Positions 54,766 to 62,883 of a stretch of DNA of 64,000 bases are shown in pieces (position 1 is the stretch's first letter; each line of letters opens with the position of its first letter). A program made the position numbers and the translations under genes. This DNA is from Chitinophaga sp. sic0106 (GTDB lineage Bacteria > Bacteroidota > Bacteroidia > Chitinophagales > Chitinophagaceae), in the NCBI RefSeq assembly GCF_019219075.1, contig NZ_JAHUWJ010000010.1, positions 167,067-231,066 of the forward strand. The letters run 5' to 3'. The notes under the pieces were generated by a model. That model saw nothing but the letters and a program-made list of their open reading frames with translations. It was not told the origin of the DNA and made no database searches.

Positions 54766-54909
54766 TCCAACTGAGCCACAGTGGCTTACTATACTTCCTA
54801 AACAGTCTGGTAACCGATTTGGCACCATGATTAATATTGCAGTTCTATGCAGTTTTACTCAAAAAAAAATTGCAAAAAACACTTATTATACATTATGTTT
54901 TTAAAATAA

Positions 54910-55488
54910 TTATTCCCAAAACTCAGATTTTGGATTTATTTCCTTGCTTATTTCAAACATTCGCTCAACGTCAACTATTAGCCCAACACCATCAACATAA
55001 TTAAAAATTTTTTCCTCAAAGCATTTTATGTTTGTTTCTAACATAGACTCAATTGAATCATAATATGTTAACATTGGCGACAAAGACATCGCACTTTTTG
55101 AGTACAAAAGTATCATCGTGTAAGTGTCACTTTCTATATTAGTGTCAAGGAATAGATATTCTCCTTTATAGTTCCCTATTATTGGCACGACTCCATGCTC
55201 CCAATAATCTTTTCCTCCAGAATCATACAGCGATTTGATAAAGCGTAAGGGCAATAACACTCCCCTTCCCGAGTAATTATAAAGATTTGTATGCTCATTA
55301 CTTTGATATTCTATACCATCCTTCCAAGAATACATTTCAACTAATAGACTTAACGCAAATTTATCCTCTACTCCCGCAGAAACAAAAGTTTGAATAATAT
55401 CACTTTCTTGCTTAGGATCTTGCAATTTTATGTAAGTAAATCTGGCTTTATGTTTCAACGTTTCATCCAGCTTTTCATATATGTTCAT
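54910..55488 (-). CDS. SMI1/KNR4-like immunity protein for the Rhs tip
   Basis: 192 residues. The SMI1/KNR4 (SUKH) pattern is recognisable: LSLLVEMYSWKDGIEYQ, RGVLLPLRFIKSLYD, DYWEHGVVPIIGNYKGEYLFLDTNIESDTYTMILLYSKSAM, then IESMLETNIKCFEEKIFNYVDG. SUKH proteins are the most frequent immunity family of bacterial polymorphic toxins, often against nucleases. It sits 47 bp after the Rhs tip stop on the same strand, AT-rich like other orphan immunity genes. No signal peptide, consistent with a toxin acting in the cytosol. Confidence 0.8.
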   Translation of the reverse strand: MNIYEKLDETLKHKARFTYIKLQDPKQESDIIQTFVSAGVEDKFALSLLVEMYSWKDGIEYQSNEHTNLYNYSGRGVLLPLRFIKSLYDSGGKDYWEHGVVPIIGNYKGEYLFLDTNIESDTYTMILLYSKSAMSLSPMLTYYDSIESMLETNIKCFEEKIFNYVDGVGLIVDVERMFEISKEINPKSEFWE

Positions 55489-55535
55489 ACACCAATATTA
55501 ATTAACAAAATGACATAAATAATTTTCTTTATCAC

Positions 55536-56456
55536 TCAAAGGGCTAAAGGTGCAAGTGCAGGTACTGCTACAGGCAATGGCATATCAGTTTTTATTCCAA
55601 ATATCTGTTTAATCATCATTTCCAGACTTGAAAAAGGATGACCTCCTACCACTCTTGGTTTCATTGGGTGCTCTCTAAAATACTTTTCAAGCTCCTGTAA
55701 TGTTGGCGATTTGAAGGGAACCTTTTTATACTTCTCCAATATTCTATCATAACTCGGATACTTCCTATTTGGCGGGACTAATGGAGGAACACCAGGAGCC
55801 GGATCATACTGATCATACTTTCGTGGAATTAAGATTACATCAAAAACGTCTCCGTCTTGCAACTTAAAAATCCTAACAGCCGCCGCAAGAACACTCCCAT
55901 GTTGCTGATTTTCGGTTCTAAGTACAAGCGAGCGAACCCCTCTTGCTCCTCCCTCATAGGTTGAAGCTGGAGCTACCTCATCCTCTTCAAAGAACAATGG
56001 ATTTGGATTAAAAATTGGATGAGCCAATTCATTGGCCATTCTCCGTGCTTCGTTTCTAGATTTACTTGGATCATAGTGAAAATTGAGGTGAATTAAACCT
56101 TTATTATCCACGGAAGCTTCTAATGGCCACTTGGCAATATACTTTAAGTGATTTCTGTAGATATCTGGCCAAATGCTTTCAAAAATTGGAATAGGAACAG
56201 TAGTATCACCAAGGGGATCGGTGTACAAAATAGGGCTATTATTAAACGTTGCGTATAAACTTATGCCAACGATTGCCTTTGGGTCTAAATTCCATCTCCT
56301 TCCTATCCTTGGATCATACTCCCAGAACTGAGCAGTATAACTATTTCCTTCACCCTTGATCTCATCGGATTTCTCTTGCCCATTAAACCCATACCAGTAC
56401 CCACCCGCATCATACCTGCTTACATACAGCCACATCCCCGACGGCTGCCCTCTCAA
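55536..56456 (-). CDS. Orphan Rhs C-terminal tip with NucA/NucB-like DNase toxin
   Basis: 306 residues from a TTG at 56456; an ATG at 56435 is also possible. An in-frame TAA lies just upstream. The first 85 residues are the end of an Rhs core (RYDAGGYWYGFNGQEKSDEIKGEG..., WEYDPRIGRRWNLDPKAIVGISLYATFNNSPILYTDPLGD), but the thousand or more residues of the shell are absent. The toxin part has DEVAPASTYEGGARGVRSLVLRTENQQHGS, which matches the DEYPFAST-EGG region of NucA/NucB deoxyribonucleases. Without shell or signal it is probably a silent donor cassette. Immunity gene 47 bp downstream. Confidence 0.75.
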   Translation of the reverse strand: MRGQPSGMWLYVSRYDAGGYWYGFNGQEKSDEIKGEGNSYTAQFWEYDPRIGRRWNLDPKAIVGISLYATFNNSPILYTDPLGDTTVPIPIFESIWPDIYRNHLKYIAKWPLEASVDNKGLIHLNFHYDPSKSRNEARRMANELAHPIFNPNPLFFEEDEVAPASTYEGGARGVRSLVLRTENQQHGSVLAAAVRIFKLQDGDVFDVILIPRKYDQYDPAPGVPPLVPPNRKYPSYDRILEKYKKVPFKSPTLQELEKYFREHPMKPRVVGGHPFSSLEMMIKQIFGIKTDMPLPVAVPALAPLAL

Positions 56457-56512
56457 AGAACTTTCAACAAGTTATACTTTTTTTTCAGATGAACTTTTTC
56501 ATTTGAAAGAAA
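56379..56512. repeat. 134-bp direct repeat, copy 1 (Rhs tip leader)
   Basis: Identical to 63867-64000 except for two adjacent bases (56463-56464). It covers the first about 26 codons of the tip and 56 bp of non-coding leader with an eight-T run. The neighbouring core sequences (56260-56378) are far more diverged than this part, so identity is local. Confidence 0.9.
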
Positions 56513-56537
56513 AAAATGCAGGCACTCGCGCTGGTCG

Positions 56538-56652
56538 GCATCCTGGAAGATAAAGGATGTTACTAACGCCCAGGCATATATCTAATGCCGATTGTAAAAC
56601 ATACGCCCAGCCTATGTTCTGTCGCTGATGCATCCTTTGTCTTCCAGGATGC
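56538..56652. repeat. 22-bp inverted repeat with structured 71-bp centre
   Basis: Arms 56538-56559 and 56631-56652 are complementary apart from one base (core TCCTGGAAGATAAAGGATG). The centre contains a GGCAT/ATGCC hairpin and a direct repeat ACGCCCAG (about 56566 and 56604). It lies 80 bp upstream of the first Rhs tip at the edge of the mobile element. Possible recombination site or structured RNA. Confidence 0.6.
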
Positions 56653-56752
56653 AAGCAAGATAGCACAACAGCTGAGGGATATTCTAAAGCTCATGTTCGC
56701 GCAGCATATTCTTCTCCCGTCTAATCAGGGATCTAGCCTCTAGCGCTATAAT

Positions 56753-57190
56753 CTAACGCTTAATCGTAGCACCGCCGCCCCCTCCGCCATACCTGGCCCG
56801 GCTGCTGGGGCGGGAGCCGAACGCAGCCCGAAGCGAGCCCCGAAGCGAAGCGTAGGGGCAAGCGCAGGGCAAGTGAGGCGAAGCCACAGCAAGCCGCGCC
56901 TTCGACCTATGTCTGGCCAGGAGCGGAGCGGATGGCAAAATCAAAAATGCAAGGCCGGGCCAGGTGGCGGGGGGCGGACAAAAATGGACAGCGAAGGGAT
57001 GGCGGTCATACGTACAGGCCTTCATCGCAGCACCTAGCCAGACCGAGAGCTGGACGAACGAAGGGTGAGGGAACGCAAAAAGTGTGACAGAACGGAGCGA
57101 GCCCTGGAGCGAAGCGGAAGGGCGAGTGGAGTGATGGCGCACTTTTTGTCGGACCGAGCCCGCAGTGAGACCGATTTTCCTTCAACATAA
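56753..57190. other. GC-rich, repeat-rich non-coding block at element end
   Basis: High-GC sequence rich in GAAGCGA, GGAGCGAGCC and GGGCAAG words. An inverted repeat CAAAAAGTG/CACTTTTTG lies near 57078 and 57140. Open frames across it have only low-complexity, Ala/Arg/Ser-rich translations without homology, so I do not call a gene. Composition differs sharply from the AT-rich Rhs region to the left. The 784-bp gap 56457-57240 holds this block plus the two repeats above. Confidence 0.65.
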
Positions 57191-57240
57191 AGGTCTTTAC
57201 AGTGATCAGGTAGCCACTTTTAAGTTACGCAGCAGCTCTT

Positions 57241-58104
57241 TTATTTCATCGGGTGATACTGATCTATGGCCGCTCTCAGCACTTCTACCTCGTTTTGTTT
57301 ATACCGTTCCGTGCTGGATGGGTACTTATGCCCTGCGAACTGCTGTACTACACTGATGTCGTGGCCTTGCGTTAACAGGTTTGCGATTACGCTTTGGCGT
57401 ATAGTCTGCGTAGTTACCACCCGTCCAGGATAGTAGTTCCTAAAACTGCGGATAACATATTTGCTGACATCCTCCGCTGGCATGGGCTGCGATCCTTTAC
57501 CAATAAGGAGTGTAGCACTTTCCTTTCCCTGCAGCAGCTCCGGACGATCCTGGTGCAGATAAGTATGTAACACCATGATCTGCGGCGCTTTTAAGGTTAG
57601 GGTACGGCTGTTGGTATTGGGAGTAGATTTTATGTAGATATTACCGTTATCCAGGTCAACGTCTGTAACGTATATCTGGGCGATTTCCTGCACTCTTAAC
57701 CCCTGGTAGACCAGTAAGCCCATTAACACTTTATTACGGCTGTAAAGTGCCTTGTATCGCTCCGTTTTACCCAGTAACCCTTCCAGCTCCTGCGGGGTAA
57801 ATAACTCTTGTAACTGTATATCCCTGCTACGCTGGTCATGTAACCGGATGGACTTTGCAGGATGGTCCTGCCTTTGCCCGCTGTAACACAGGTAATCATA
57901 GTAGACTTTTATAGCAGATACAATACGGTTCAGCGTTTGCGGGTTAGTGTAGCGTTGTCGCAACTGGCGGATGTAGCCCGTAACATCGGTAAACGTGGCC
58001 GTGGCAGCCGCTGGATAGTTGCCCATAAAAGCAGCTATTTCACGCAGGTAACATTCGGTAGTCGCAGCCGTATAGCGAGTCTCAAGATAATGGCGTATAG
58101 TCAT
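57241..58104 (-). CDS. Tyrosine recombinase with altered box II
   Basis: 287 residues. The N-terminal SAM-like core-binding domain (about 1-90) is followed by the catalytic domain. It has Arg I in YQGLRVQEIAQIYVTDVD, Arg II in TTQTIRQSVIANLLTQGHD, and the His and Tyr in VVQQFAGHKYPSSTERYKQ. The usual H-x-L-R box reads Q-T-I-R, so the first His is replaced by Gln. It is still probably active. The start overlaps the stop of the other recombinase by 4 bp (ATGA), so the two are translated together and may act as a hetero-oligomer on one site. Confidence 0.88.
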   Translation of the reverse strand: MTIRHYLETRYTAATTECYLREIAAFMGNYPAAATATFTDVTGYIRQLRQRYTNPQTLNRIVSAIKVYYDYLCYSGQRQDHPAKSIRLHDQRSRDIQLQELFTPQELEGLLGKTERYKALYSRNKVLMGLLVYQGLRVQEIAQIYVTDVDLDNGNIYIKSTPNTNSRTLTLKAPQIMVLHTYLHQDRPELLQGKESATLLIGKGSQPMPAEDVSKYVIRSFRNYYPGRVVTTQTIRQSVIANLLTQGHDISVVQQFAGHKYPSSTERYKQNEVEVLRAAIDQYHPMK

Positions 58105-58955
58105 AACTGTTGTAATTGATGCGCACCAGCTGTCGCATAGATTTGCGTGGATTCCAGGTGGCGGTGACCTAAGTAATCCCGTACATAACCAAGGCTCATA
58201 CCTCCATGTAGCAGATGTGTAGCAATACTGTGCCGCAGGTGATGCAACGTAATATCCTTACTCAGACCCGCTTGGGATAGTAGCTTCTTTAGAATTAACA
58301 GGTAGCTGTTTCCCCGCATGTAACGGCCCTCACGGTTTAGCATAAACGCTGATCCGGATTTACGCGCTCGGCTACGCTCATGCTTCAAGTATTGACCCAA
58401 CACTACTACCACCTTATTAGGCAACGGGATCACCCGTCTACGTGCGTTCTTACCACGTTTCACATACAACACCTGATGACTCAGGTGAACATCCGTTACC
58501 TGCAACCGTACCGCCTCGCTGCGCCGCAGCCCACAGCTATAAAACAGGTGCAATACTACCTGCTCCTTTACCGTAGTGGCCACATCGAAGAGTTTCCCTA
58601 TTTCTTCTCTGGGCAGAGGCTTACGGCTGTTATACGCTGCCGTCTTAAACTTCAGGCCGCTAATCGGATTCACTGGCTGCACGCCCGTCGCCTGCAACCA
58701 GTCGAAGAACACCCGTAACGCGTACATGTAATGAGCAATCATCATTTCGCTTAAAGTGCCTTCCTTTCGCTTCAGCGGCCGCACCTGTAGCCACTCGTAA
58801 AAAAGACGTATATCCGTTGGAGTAACGACCAATACGTCTTTACACTGCCTGTAGTGTAAAAACTCATTTACACACCTGGGCAGCATAGACTGCGTGCCTA
58901 TGCTGTATCCCACAACAGACAGGTAGTCTTTGAACATACCTATGATCTGTTTCAT
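58101..58955 (-). CDS. Tyrosine recombinase, XerC/D-like
   Basis: 284 residues with a complete catalytic set: Arg in SCGLRRSEAVRLQVTDVHL, Lys in VKRGKNARRRVIPLP, HHLRHSIATHLL, and His-Tyr in YLGHRHLESTQIYA. The N-terminal domain covers about residues 1-100. First gene of the overlapping recombinase pair. The 169 bp upstream (58956-59124) separate it from the primase gene on the same strand and may hold an attachment site, but I could not identify one. Probably the main integrase of the element. Confidence 0.92.
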   Translation of the reverse strand: MKQIIGMFKDYLSVVGYSIGTQSMLPRCVNEFLHYRQCKDVLVVTPTDIRLFYEWLQVRPLKRKEGTLSEMMIAHYMYALRVFFDWLQATGVQPVNPISGLKFKTAAYNSRKPLPREEIGKLFDVATTVKEQVVLHLFYSCGLRRSEAVRLQVTDVHLSHQVLYVKRGKNARRRVIPLPNKVVVVLGQYLKHERSRARKSGSAFMLNREGRYMRGNSYLLILKKLLSQAGLSKDITLHHLRHSIATHLLHGGMSLGYVRDYLGHRHLESTQIYATAGAHQLQQL

Positions 58956-59124
58956 AAATAATTGGTATTATTTTAACTGACTTTTGGAGAGAGGGGTAAC
59001 ACTATGATATAAAACCTATAACTATGATACTTTTTAAAAAAGGGCCCTTGAGCACTTTTTTGTTACGCGTTACGCCAGACCACATTTCAGCCATGGTATT
59101 ACATTCTGGCGTTTCCGTGGTGTT

Positions 59125-61773
59125 TCACTGGTGTAACATGGGGGCGGCTGGCGTAACATCTTTGAGCAATTCAAGCTGGGATTCCAGGTGCCTTTTCAGC
59201 TTACTGCGCAGGGCAGTGTAATTATCCCAATAAACTACCTGATAAGTAAAGCCACGATTGGCGTGGCCGCCCTGCTGGCGTACATATTCAAGGCGTTGCA
59301 GGTCATTAAAACATCTAAACACCTGCATTTTGCTACAACGTAGTCCCTGCCGAACTTCGCGCAGGCAGAACGTGGCAGTCCGATAACCTTCTGGGTACTG
59401 GGTTTGCAGCCAGTCCTTTAACTGTTCAAAAAACTGTCGCAGGCTGCCATCCAGCTCATCCACTTTCAGCACGATGCTTTCGAACATAATATCTACCGCT
59501 ACTTCAAGGTCGGATATTTCTGTAATTAACCGTCCTTTACTGTCCCGCTTACGCTGGTACTGATGCAGCAGCGTTACCATCTTTACAAAGTTCAAAAACA
59601 GATCATTTAAGCGCCTGATCTTGTGTGCATCGGGCGGTAGTTGCAGCTTACAGGCGTAAGGGTTCACCACTTCAAGCGGTTGAAGGCAGCGCACCACGCG
59701 TTGTATAAATTGTTTTGTTTCCTGTTCCTTTTTACCATCGATGTTACCGGTGGCCTTCGTATTCTGGTAGTTAATAATACGGCTGGTCTGGTCGCTGCTT
59801 TCATCCACAGCCAGTAAAAATACACGGCTCATATTATCCTCATAGATTTCACCACGGGTAGTACAGGCAAGGGAAGCAATGGGCCCTTTCACCGTTTTCT
59901 GACCGCTGGTAATAGTTCCGTTCTCCAGCTTGATGCTGGTGGCGCTGTTCAGCTCTCCGTTACTCTGCAGCTCCCTAAACGCGAACTCAGCTTCTTCACT
60001 CAGCCCGTCTATATCTTCCAGGCATAGCAACCGGTTTACAAAGTAATGCTCCGGGTAGTTATACAACACCTTATCACTCACGCGGGTAAGTTTGGTCACA
60101 CTCTCGGCTGGGATACAGTCAGATATTTGCTTTAGCAGTCTGGTTTTGCCGCTGCCGCTACTACCTTGGATCAGGGCGTGTAAGGTTTCTGGCATTTTGT
60201 AGCTGATGGCGATCAGCAGTAAAAAGATACGGTTGGTTTCTTCCCCAACAATACCAGCACTACCCAGCAACTCGTTTAACTGACCAATCAGGTCCGCCTG
60301 TTTTAAAAACTGCTCTGCACCGCTGCGTTCAGCTGCTGTCATAGGATACACCCTGGCGCTGGCAGGGTCGTTTTGCTGCTGGTCTTTTTCCCGGTGGCTG
60401 TCCAGTAGATCCGTCAGCGTGGATAAATCCGCATCCAGTAAGGCTCTATCTACACCTAAACGTTCGCTAATATCACGGCTCAACTTTTCCACCTGCTTAT
60501 CTTCGTACAAGTCTACTTTGTTACGGCTTTTCTGGCCGTTATCTTTCTGTTCCACTACCAGCGTAACTTTCATGCTATCCAGCAACTTACTTAATCCGCC
60601 CTGGATGCAGTACTGAAGCTGGTCAGTATCATAGATAAGTTTATGGGGATGACTGGTATTTAATACTGGCGTAGCTTTTACAGTGATTATCGGTTCCAGT
60701 GTTTTTTCTTCAACTGAAGAAAAAATTGATTTTCTGTTGGTGAGTAGATGAACAAAAATTTGCGGCTCATGGGATAGGCTGATGCTGTTAATATCCTCAC
60801 CGGTGGGCAGTTCCAGATAGGTAAGGATAATTTCAGGAAGCTGCTCCTTTAATAACGCTGCGTATTTCTCCACGGCCTTATTGCCTGCCTCGTCTGCGTC
60901 AAAAGCAAAAACAATCTCCTTTAGGTGGGGTAAGGATTTAATAGCGCTCATATGTTCTGCCAGCAGGCCATTAGTCCCATAACAGGCCAGCACGCTGTAT
61001 TCCTTGGTAATGGCTGGCTGTTGCAACAAGGTAGCAGCATCGATAATCGCTTCAGTTAAGATTAACTTTTCTGTACTGGCAGCAGGATACCCCGGATACA
61101 GGCCCTTCCGATCCTTTAAGTAAAAGTGTTTTTGATCGGCGTCATTGTAAGTACTGCGGAAGTATAAACCAGACACCTGGTGTTGTTTATTACGCAACGC
61201 AAAAACGACACAACCCTTACCGAACACACGATAAGAGGTTTCACCGGTGCGCCCTAGCTTATCATGAACCGATAATAAACCAATCTGTAAACAGTCGTTA
61301 ATCAGGGTTTCATCTTTGCGGGCACCGTGGTGGAACTGGCCACTATTGTAGCCGATTTCAAGGACTTCATAGTTCAACCCACGCTCACGTATATACGTTT
61401 TTGCAGGATCACTATTACTAACTCCATTTTTAAAGTAAGTGAACATATTACCCAGGATAGCGGTGCGCAGCCCCGGTAAAGTCACAACTGGAAGGGGATC
61501 ACCACCGATTAGCTGCTTACATTTTAGGATCGCTTCATACTTGCTGCAGTTTTCTTTGTGCATTACAAAGTCAATCACATCAAGCGGCTTGCCGTGGGTT
61601 TTGCAGTTGGCACTGAAGCAGTAGACGGTATGGGTTTTATAGTACACCTGCAGGCTCGGTGTTTTATCATCGTGGAACGGGCAATTAAGCCGTAGCGACT
61701 TATCAGGTTTTAAGCCGTAGTAATGCAGGAGAGTAGCAAGGGTTAGCTGCTGCTTAATCTCAGTGATTTCCAT
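59125..61773 (-). CDS. Mobile-element primase-helicase (CHC2, TOPRIM, AAA+)
   Basis: 882 residues. A CHC2-type zinc finger at about 32-66 (LNCPFHDDKTPSLQVYYKTHTVYCFSANCKTHG) is followed by a TOPRIM domain (LILTEAIIDAATLL near 240; FAFDADEAGNKAVEKY near 290). An AAA+ or helicase-like domain has Walker A GSSGSGKTRLLKQ (about 534) and Walker B RLLCLEDIDGL (about 587). A winged C-terminus (FCLREVRQGLRCSKMQVFRCFNDLQRLEYV) ends it. This layout serves replication of plasmids, phages and satellites. ATG 61773 lies inside the end of the SymE-like gene (14-bp overlap). Identity within known elements cannot be given without search. Confidence 0.88.
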   Translation of the reverse strand: MEITEIKQQLTLATLLHYYGLKPDKSLRLNCPFHDDKTPSLQVYYKTHTVYCFSANCKTHGKPLDVIDFVMHKENCSKYEAILKCKQLIGGDPLPVVTLPGLRTAILGNMFTYFKNGVSNSDPAKTYIRERGLNYEVLEIGYNSGQFHHGARKDETLINDCLQIGLLSVHDKLGRTGETSYRVFGKGCVVFALRNKQHQVSGLYFRSTYNDADQKHFYLKDRKGLYPGYPAASTEKLILTEAIIDAATLLQQPAITKEYSVLACYGTNGLLAEHMSAIKSLPHLKEIVFAFDADEAGNKAVEKYAALLKEQLPEIILTYLELPTGEDINSISLSHEPQIFVHLLTNRKSIFSSVEEKTLEPIITVKATPVLNTSHPHKLIYDTDQLQYCIQGGLSKLLDSMKVTLVVEQKDNGQKSRNKVDLYEDKQVEKLSRDISERLGVDRALLDADLSTLTDLLDSHREKDQQQNDPASARVYPMTAAERSGAEQFLKQADLIGQLNELLGSAGIVGEETNRIFLLLIAISYKMPETLHALIQGSSGSGKTRLLKQISDCIPAESVTKLTRVSDKVLYNYPEHYFVNRLLCLEDIDGLSEEAEFAFRELQSNGELNSATSIKLENGTITSGQKTVKGPIASLACTTRGEIYEDNMSRVFLLAVDESSDQTSRIINYQNTKATGNIDGKKEQETKQFIQRVVRCLQPLEVVNPYACKLQLPPDAHKIRRLNDLFLNFVKMVTLLHQYQRKRDSKGRLITEISDLEVAVDIMFESIVLKVDELDGSLRQFFEQLKDWLQTQYPEGYRTATFCLREVRQGLRCSKMQVFRCFNDLQRLEYVRQQGGHANRGFTYQVVYWDNYTALRSKLKRHLESQLELLKDVTPAAPMLHQ

Positions 61774-61984
61774 GGACAACCAGCTTTTTAATGGTCATCA
61801 CTCCATTTTCAACGGTGATCTCGATTGGATCACCTACATTAAAACCGTAACGCTCCATCCATAACCCACCGATCCGGAGCCACGGAACACCGCGGTAGCC
61901 TGAGCGTCCATCTGGATATAATTTCCTAACTTCCTGACTGCGGCTGTGCAGCTTGCAGTACCTGATTACTTTTGTGGTTCCCAT
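61760..61984 (-). CDS. SymE-like small protein (AbrB/MazE fold)
   Basis: 74 residues. VPWLRIGGLWMERYGFNVGDPIEITVENGVMTIKKL is the SymE core (VPxLRLxGxWLxxAGF-G-V---GxLVI), including the swapped-hairpin beta fold. In E. coli SymE is an SOS-induced toxin that condenses nucleoids. On mobile elements relatives are common and some may be regulators. No obvious antisense RNA promoter was found. It overlaps the primase gene by 14 bp, so here it is in one operon with replication functions, which suggests an element-control role. First gene after the divergent promoter. Confidence 0.82.
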   Translation of the reverse strand: MGTTKVIRYCKLHSRSQEVRKLYPDGRSGYRGVPWLRIGGLWMERYGFNVGDPIEITVENGVMTIKKLVVHGNH

Positions 61985-62128
61985 AACAATTTATTTTTTG
62001 ACAATCTGACAACCACAAAGTAAAGATTAAATTTCCTTTTTGACAACTTAAAATGTTCAAAAAGTACAGATTTATTTAAAAAGTATCCTTTTTGACTACC
62101 TTTCCATTGTAACTTAACCCAGTTTCAG
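61985..62128. promoter_or_regulatory. Divergent control region with CTTTTTGA operator repeats
   Basis: CTTTTTGA (62036-62043) and TCAAAAAG (62057-62064) form an inverted repeat. Further TTTTTGAC half-sites occur near 61995 and 62090. On the minus strand TTG-N20-TTACTTTG (one mismatch to the phylum consensus) would read into the SymE-primase operon, with the -33 inside an operator half-site. Probably the binding region of the XRE regulator. Confidence 0.55.
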
Positions 62129-62491
62129 ATGAACATTGGTAAAAACATTAAAATCGTCAGGGAACAAAAAAAACTACTCCAAAAAGAAGTAGCCGCAGTT
62201 GCTGGCATGCTGCCGTCTAACTATAGCAAAATTGAAAAAGGAGAAAGAGAGCCTTCTATCGAGGCTTTAGAGAAGATTTCACGCCTGTTCGGCATGACCA
62301 TCGATGAACTGATTCACCTGGAAGGTAAAGTACCCAGCGATGTAAGAGTGGAAGATAAAACCATCGCCGAGAAGCTGCGCCTAATTGAACAGCTCGAAGA
62401 AGAAGACAGGCAAGCACTGTACCGGATTATCGATACAATGCTTACCAAGTCTAAGTTTAAGGATTTCTTTCAGAAAAATATGTTAGACTAA
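62129..62491 (+). CDS. XRE-family helix-turn-helix repressor of the element
   Basis: 120 residues. The HTH_3 domain at about 5-60 (IGKNIKIVREQKKLLQKEVAAVAGMLPSNYSKIEKGEREPSIEALEKISRLFGMTIDELIHL) is followed by a helical C-terminus (IAEKLRLIEQLEEEDRQALYRIIDTMLTKSKFKDFF) for dimerisation. Divergent from the SymE-primase operon. The intervening region carries repeats suited to a dimeric repressor, so it likely keeps the element quiet. It is the last gene at the right edge of the element, 35 bp from the convergent immunity gene. Confidence 0.9.
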   Translation: MNIGKNIKIVREQKKLLQKEVAAVAGMLPSNYSKIEKGEREPSIEALEKISRLFGMTIDELIHLEGKVPSDVRVEDKTIAEKLRLIEQLEEEDRQALYRIIDTMLTKSKFKDFFQKNMLD

Positions 62492-62526
62492 AGCCCAGAC
62501 TACATCAGTTCAAAGACCCGACATCT

Positions 62527-62883
62527 TTATATTCCCCTCGCCTCTGGAAGGCAGAACATTCCAAGATCAGTATCAATTTTTAAGTTATCAATGAAAACAT
62601 CTGTTGCTTCTGCAAATGCCTGGAGGCAAGCGAATAACACTATTAGGTTGTTAGTATCTATAGGATACCAGTTTATTTCATACACTACAATCTTTACGCC
62701 TCCAACTCTTAGTCTCTTAAAATAATCATAGAAAATAGCACCTGCCGCATTGCAAATTACAACCCAATCACTACAACGGCAATCAATACAAAATCCCTCA
62801 TTTTCATTTACAATTAAATCATAAATGATTTCAGCAAAACATCCTCGGTTTTTAATTTGCTTACGTAAAGTATATTTCCTCAT
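62527..62883 (-). CDS. Candidate immunity protein for the second Rhs tip
   Basis: 118 residues of no family I recognise. Features: basic start (MRKYTLRKQIKNRGCFAEIIYDLIVNENEG), Cys-rich middle (CIDCRCSDWVVICNAAGAIFYDYF), then VGGVKIVVYEINWYPIDTNNLIVLFACLQAFAEATDVFIDNLK. No signal peptide. Its ATG overlaps the Rhs tip stop in an ATGA, the tight coupling typical of toxin-immunity pairs. AT-rich like the tip. Immunity function is inferred from position alone. Confidence 0.6.
   Translation of the reverse strand: MRKYTLRKQIKNRGCFAEIIYDLIVNENEGFCIDCRCSDWVVICNAAGAIFYDYFKRLRVGGVKIVVYEINWYPIDTNNLIVLFACLQAFAEATDVFIDNLKIDTDLGMFCLPEARGI

Noticed and set aside
56753..57142. 129-residue minus-strand frame in the GC-rich block
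   Set aside because: Low-complexity translation produced by repeated GC-rich words; overlapping frames look the same.
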